From NCBI RefSeq assembly GCF_014648915.1, contig NZ_BMSA01000003.1, forward strand, positions 186,001-250,000: a stretch of 64,000 nt of DNA, written 5' to 3'. The stretch comes from Streptomyces phaeofaciens (GTDB lineage: Bacteria; Actinomycetota; Actinomycetes; Streptomycetales; Streptomycetaceae). A program made the position numbers and the translations under genes. Numbering within the stretch: position 1 is the stretch's first letter; each line of letters begins with the position of its first letter. The notes under the pieces are model-generated. The model was not told where the DNA came from. It worked only from the letters and a program-made list of their open reading frames with translations, and made no database searches. Shown in pieces: positions 62,651-64,000 of this stretch.

Positions 62651-64000
62651 CTACCCCGGCGGGGCCTCCCGCAGGACGTCGACGAGGGCGTGCAGCCGCG
62701 GTGAGGCGGTCAGTTCCTCCAGGCTCACCGGGCGGCCGTCCGGGTCGGCGATCGGCAGACGCCAGTTCGGGTACTGGTCCCAGGTGCCGGGGAGGTTCTG
62801 CGGGCGGCGGTCGCCGACGCCGTCCGGGAGCCAGACGCCGACCATGCGGGCGGGCGTGCTCCGCAGGAACCGGTGGACGGCCTGGACCTCGGCCTCCTCG
62901 GAGGAGGAGTCACCGCCGCCGGCCCGGCCGGCCAGCAGCCCGAGCCGGCTGAGCAGCGCCAGCCACTCCCCCGCGTCGGCGGCGGCCTCGGCCCGTTCCT
63001 CCTCGACGGCGCGGGTCAGCAGGCCCAGCCGGTCGCGGAGTTCGACGTGTTCGCCGGTGAGACGGGCGGCGGTGGACGGCAGGTCGTGGGTGGTGGCGGT
63101 GGCCAGGCAGTCGGCACGCCAGTGGTCCGGGGGCAGCGGGCGGCCGTCGCCGCCCCAGTCCCGTTCGAACCACAGCACGGACGTGCCGAGCACCCCGCGC
63201 TCGCGCAGCGCCTCGCGCACACCGGGCTCGACGGTGCCCAGGTCCTCGCCGATCACCGTCGCGCCGGCCCGGGAGGCCTCCAGCACCAGGACGGCGAGCA
63301 TGGCCTCGGCGTCGTACCGGACGTACGTGCCCTCGGTGGGCGGTTCTCCCTGCGGGACCCACCACAGCCGGAACAGGCCCATGACGTGGTCGACGCGCAG
63401 CGCGCCCGCGTACCGGAACAGGCCCCTGAGCAGCCGTCGGTACGGGGCGTAGCCGAACTCGGCGAGCCGGTCCGGGCGCCAGGGCGGCAGGCCCCAGTCC
63501 TGGCCGCGCGCGTTGAAGGCGTCCGGCGGGGCGCCCACCGACATCCCGGCGGCGAAGTACTCCTGCTGCGCCCAGGCGTCCGCGCCCTGGGGGTGCACGC
63601 CGACGGCGAGGTCGTGCACGACACCGACCGGCATCCCCGCCTCGCGGGCGGCGCGCTGGGCGGCGGTGAGCTGGGCGTCGGTGAGCCAGGCGAGACGGGA
63701 GTGGAAGTCGACACGGTCCATCAGTTCCCGGCGGGCGCCGGCCGTCTCGGCGGACCGGGGGTCGCGCAGCCCCTGCGGCCAGCCGTTCCACTCGGGGCCG
63801 TGCACCTCGGCGAGCGCGCACCAGGTGGCGTGGTCCTCCAGGGCCTGGCCCTGCTCGGCGAGGAAGTCGCAGTAGGCGGCGCGCCGGCCGGGGCCGAGGG
63901 GCACCCGGGCGACGAGTTCCAGCGCCTCCCGCTTCAGCGCCCACACCGCGTCCCGGTCGATCAGCTCGCCCTTCTCCAGCACGGCCTCGCGCAGCCGCCC
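62651..64000 (-). CDS. malQ: 4-alpha-glucanotransferase (amylomaltase), N-terminus outside the window
   Basis: The C-terminal ~449 residues of a GH77 enzyme, which transfers maltodextrin segments. LRVDHVMGLFRLWW holds the catalytic Asp nucleophile, VIGEDLGTV the acid/base Glu, and ATTHDLPS the third acidic residue. The frame is open to base 64000, so the N-terminal part lies outside. NLPGTWDQYPNWRLP near the end is a family hallmark. It ends with a Pro-Gly terminus after EAPPG. Confidence 0.95.
   Translation of the reverse strand, partial: GRLREAVLEKGELIDRDAVWALKREALELVARVPLGPGRRAAYCDFLAEQGQALEDHATWCALAEVHGPEWNGWPQGLRDPRSAETAGARRELMDRVDFHSRLAWLTDAQLTAAQRAAREAGMPVGVVHDLAVGVHPQGADAWAQQEYFAAGMSVGAPPDAFNARGQDWGLPPWRPDRLAEFGYAPYRRLLRGLFRYAGALRVDHVMGLFRLWWVPQGEPPTEGTYVRYDAEAMLAVLVLEASRAGATVIGEDLGTVEPGVREALRERGVLGTSVLWFERDWGGDGRPLPPDHWRADCLATATTHDLPSTAARLTGEHVELRDRLGLLTRAVEEERAEAAADAGEWLALLSRLGLLAGRAGGGDSSSEEAEVQAVHRFLRSTPARMVGVWLPDGVGDRRPQNLPGTWDQYPNWRLPIADPDGRPVSLEELTASPRLHALVDVLREAPPG

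Overview
The window is a very GC-rich chromosomal segment of a Streptomyces (or very close relative). Evidence: the gene order rodA/sfr-pbp2-mreD-mreC-mreB-ndk-folC-valS followed by clpX-clpP2-clpP1-tig, which is the conserved Streptomyces core order; paired ClpP1/ClpP2; many GTG starts; and strong third-position GC. All of it looks chromosomal. I found no phage, plasmid, IS element or CRISPR array.

Layout. 1-8 kb: a CYTH/CHAD protein (cut by the window edge), then the spore-wall/elongation cluster RodA, PBP2, MreD, MreC, MreB on the minus strand. 8-13.5 kb: ndk, a DUF4233 membrane protein, folC and valS. 13.5-20 kb: a Pro/Gln/Tyr-rich membrane protein, clpX, clpP2, clpP1 and tig. ClpP2 and ClpP1 are separated by an unusual 0.6 kb GC-rich repetitive spacer. 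tRNA-Pro(TGG) and tRNA-Gly(TCC) follow. 20-31 kb: a membrane acyltransferase, an RSH-type HD hydrolase, a SpoIIE/PP2C phosphatase, an Eis-like acetyltransferase, an Nei2-type DNA glycosylase, rpiB, an amino acid permease, a membrane Ser/Thr kinase and a sortase-anchored surface protein.

31-38.6 kb is the most interesting region. bioY lies divergent from a ROK-family regulator, which is followed by an organosulfur uptake and desulfonation operon: a lipoprotein, permease, ATPase, flavin monooxygenase and TauD-type dioxygenase. Two tiny unannotated leader ORFs sit in front of these genes. One (31895-31981) has the RRHVDL-x-RV...C pattern of actinobacterial sulfur leader peptides. The other (33352-33378) encodes an octapeptide with three cysteines and is followed at once by a hairpin. 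Both look leaderless. I infer a cysteine-responsive attenuation system.

38.7-64 kb: a second amino acid permease, a DsbA-like protein, two M1 aminopeptidases (pepN paralogues 12 kb apart), an AbiEi-like protein, a Tat-exported metallophosphoesterase, a Nudix hydrolase, a large subtilase, an ECF sigma factor with its membrane partner, asd, a DUF1203 protein, an MFS exporter, an EamA/MarR divergent pair, an FAD monooxygenase/TetR divergent pair with an array of five 14-bp operators, a small membrane protein and the 3' part of malQ.

Nearly every convergent gene pair is separated by a strong perfect hairpin. At least eleven starts have a TANNNT-like -10 box ending 6-7 nt before the start codon and no Shine-Dalgarno sequence, pointing to many leaderless mRNAs. 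Start codons given here were chosen from ribosome-binding sites, overlaps or these -10 boxes. Motif readings are by eye; family names rest on recognised motifs, not on database searches.
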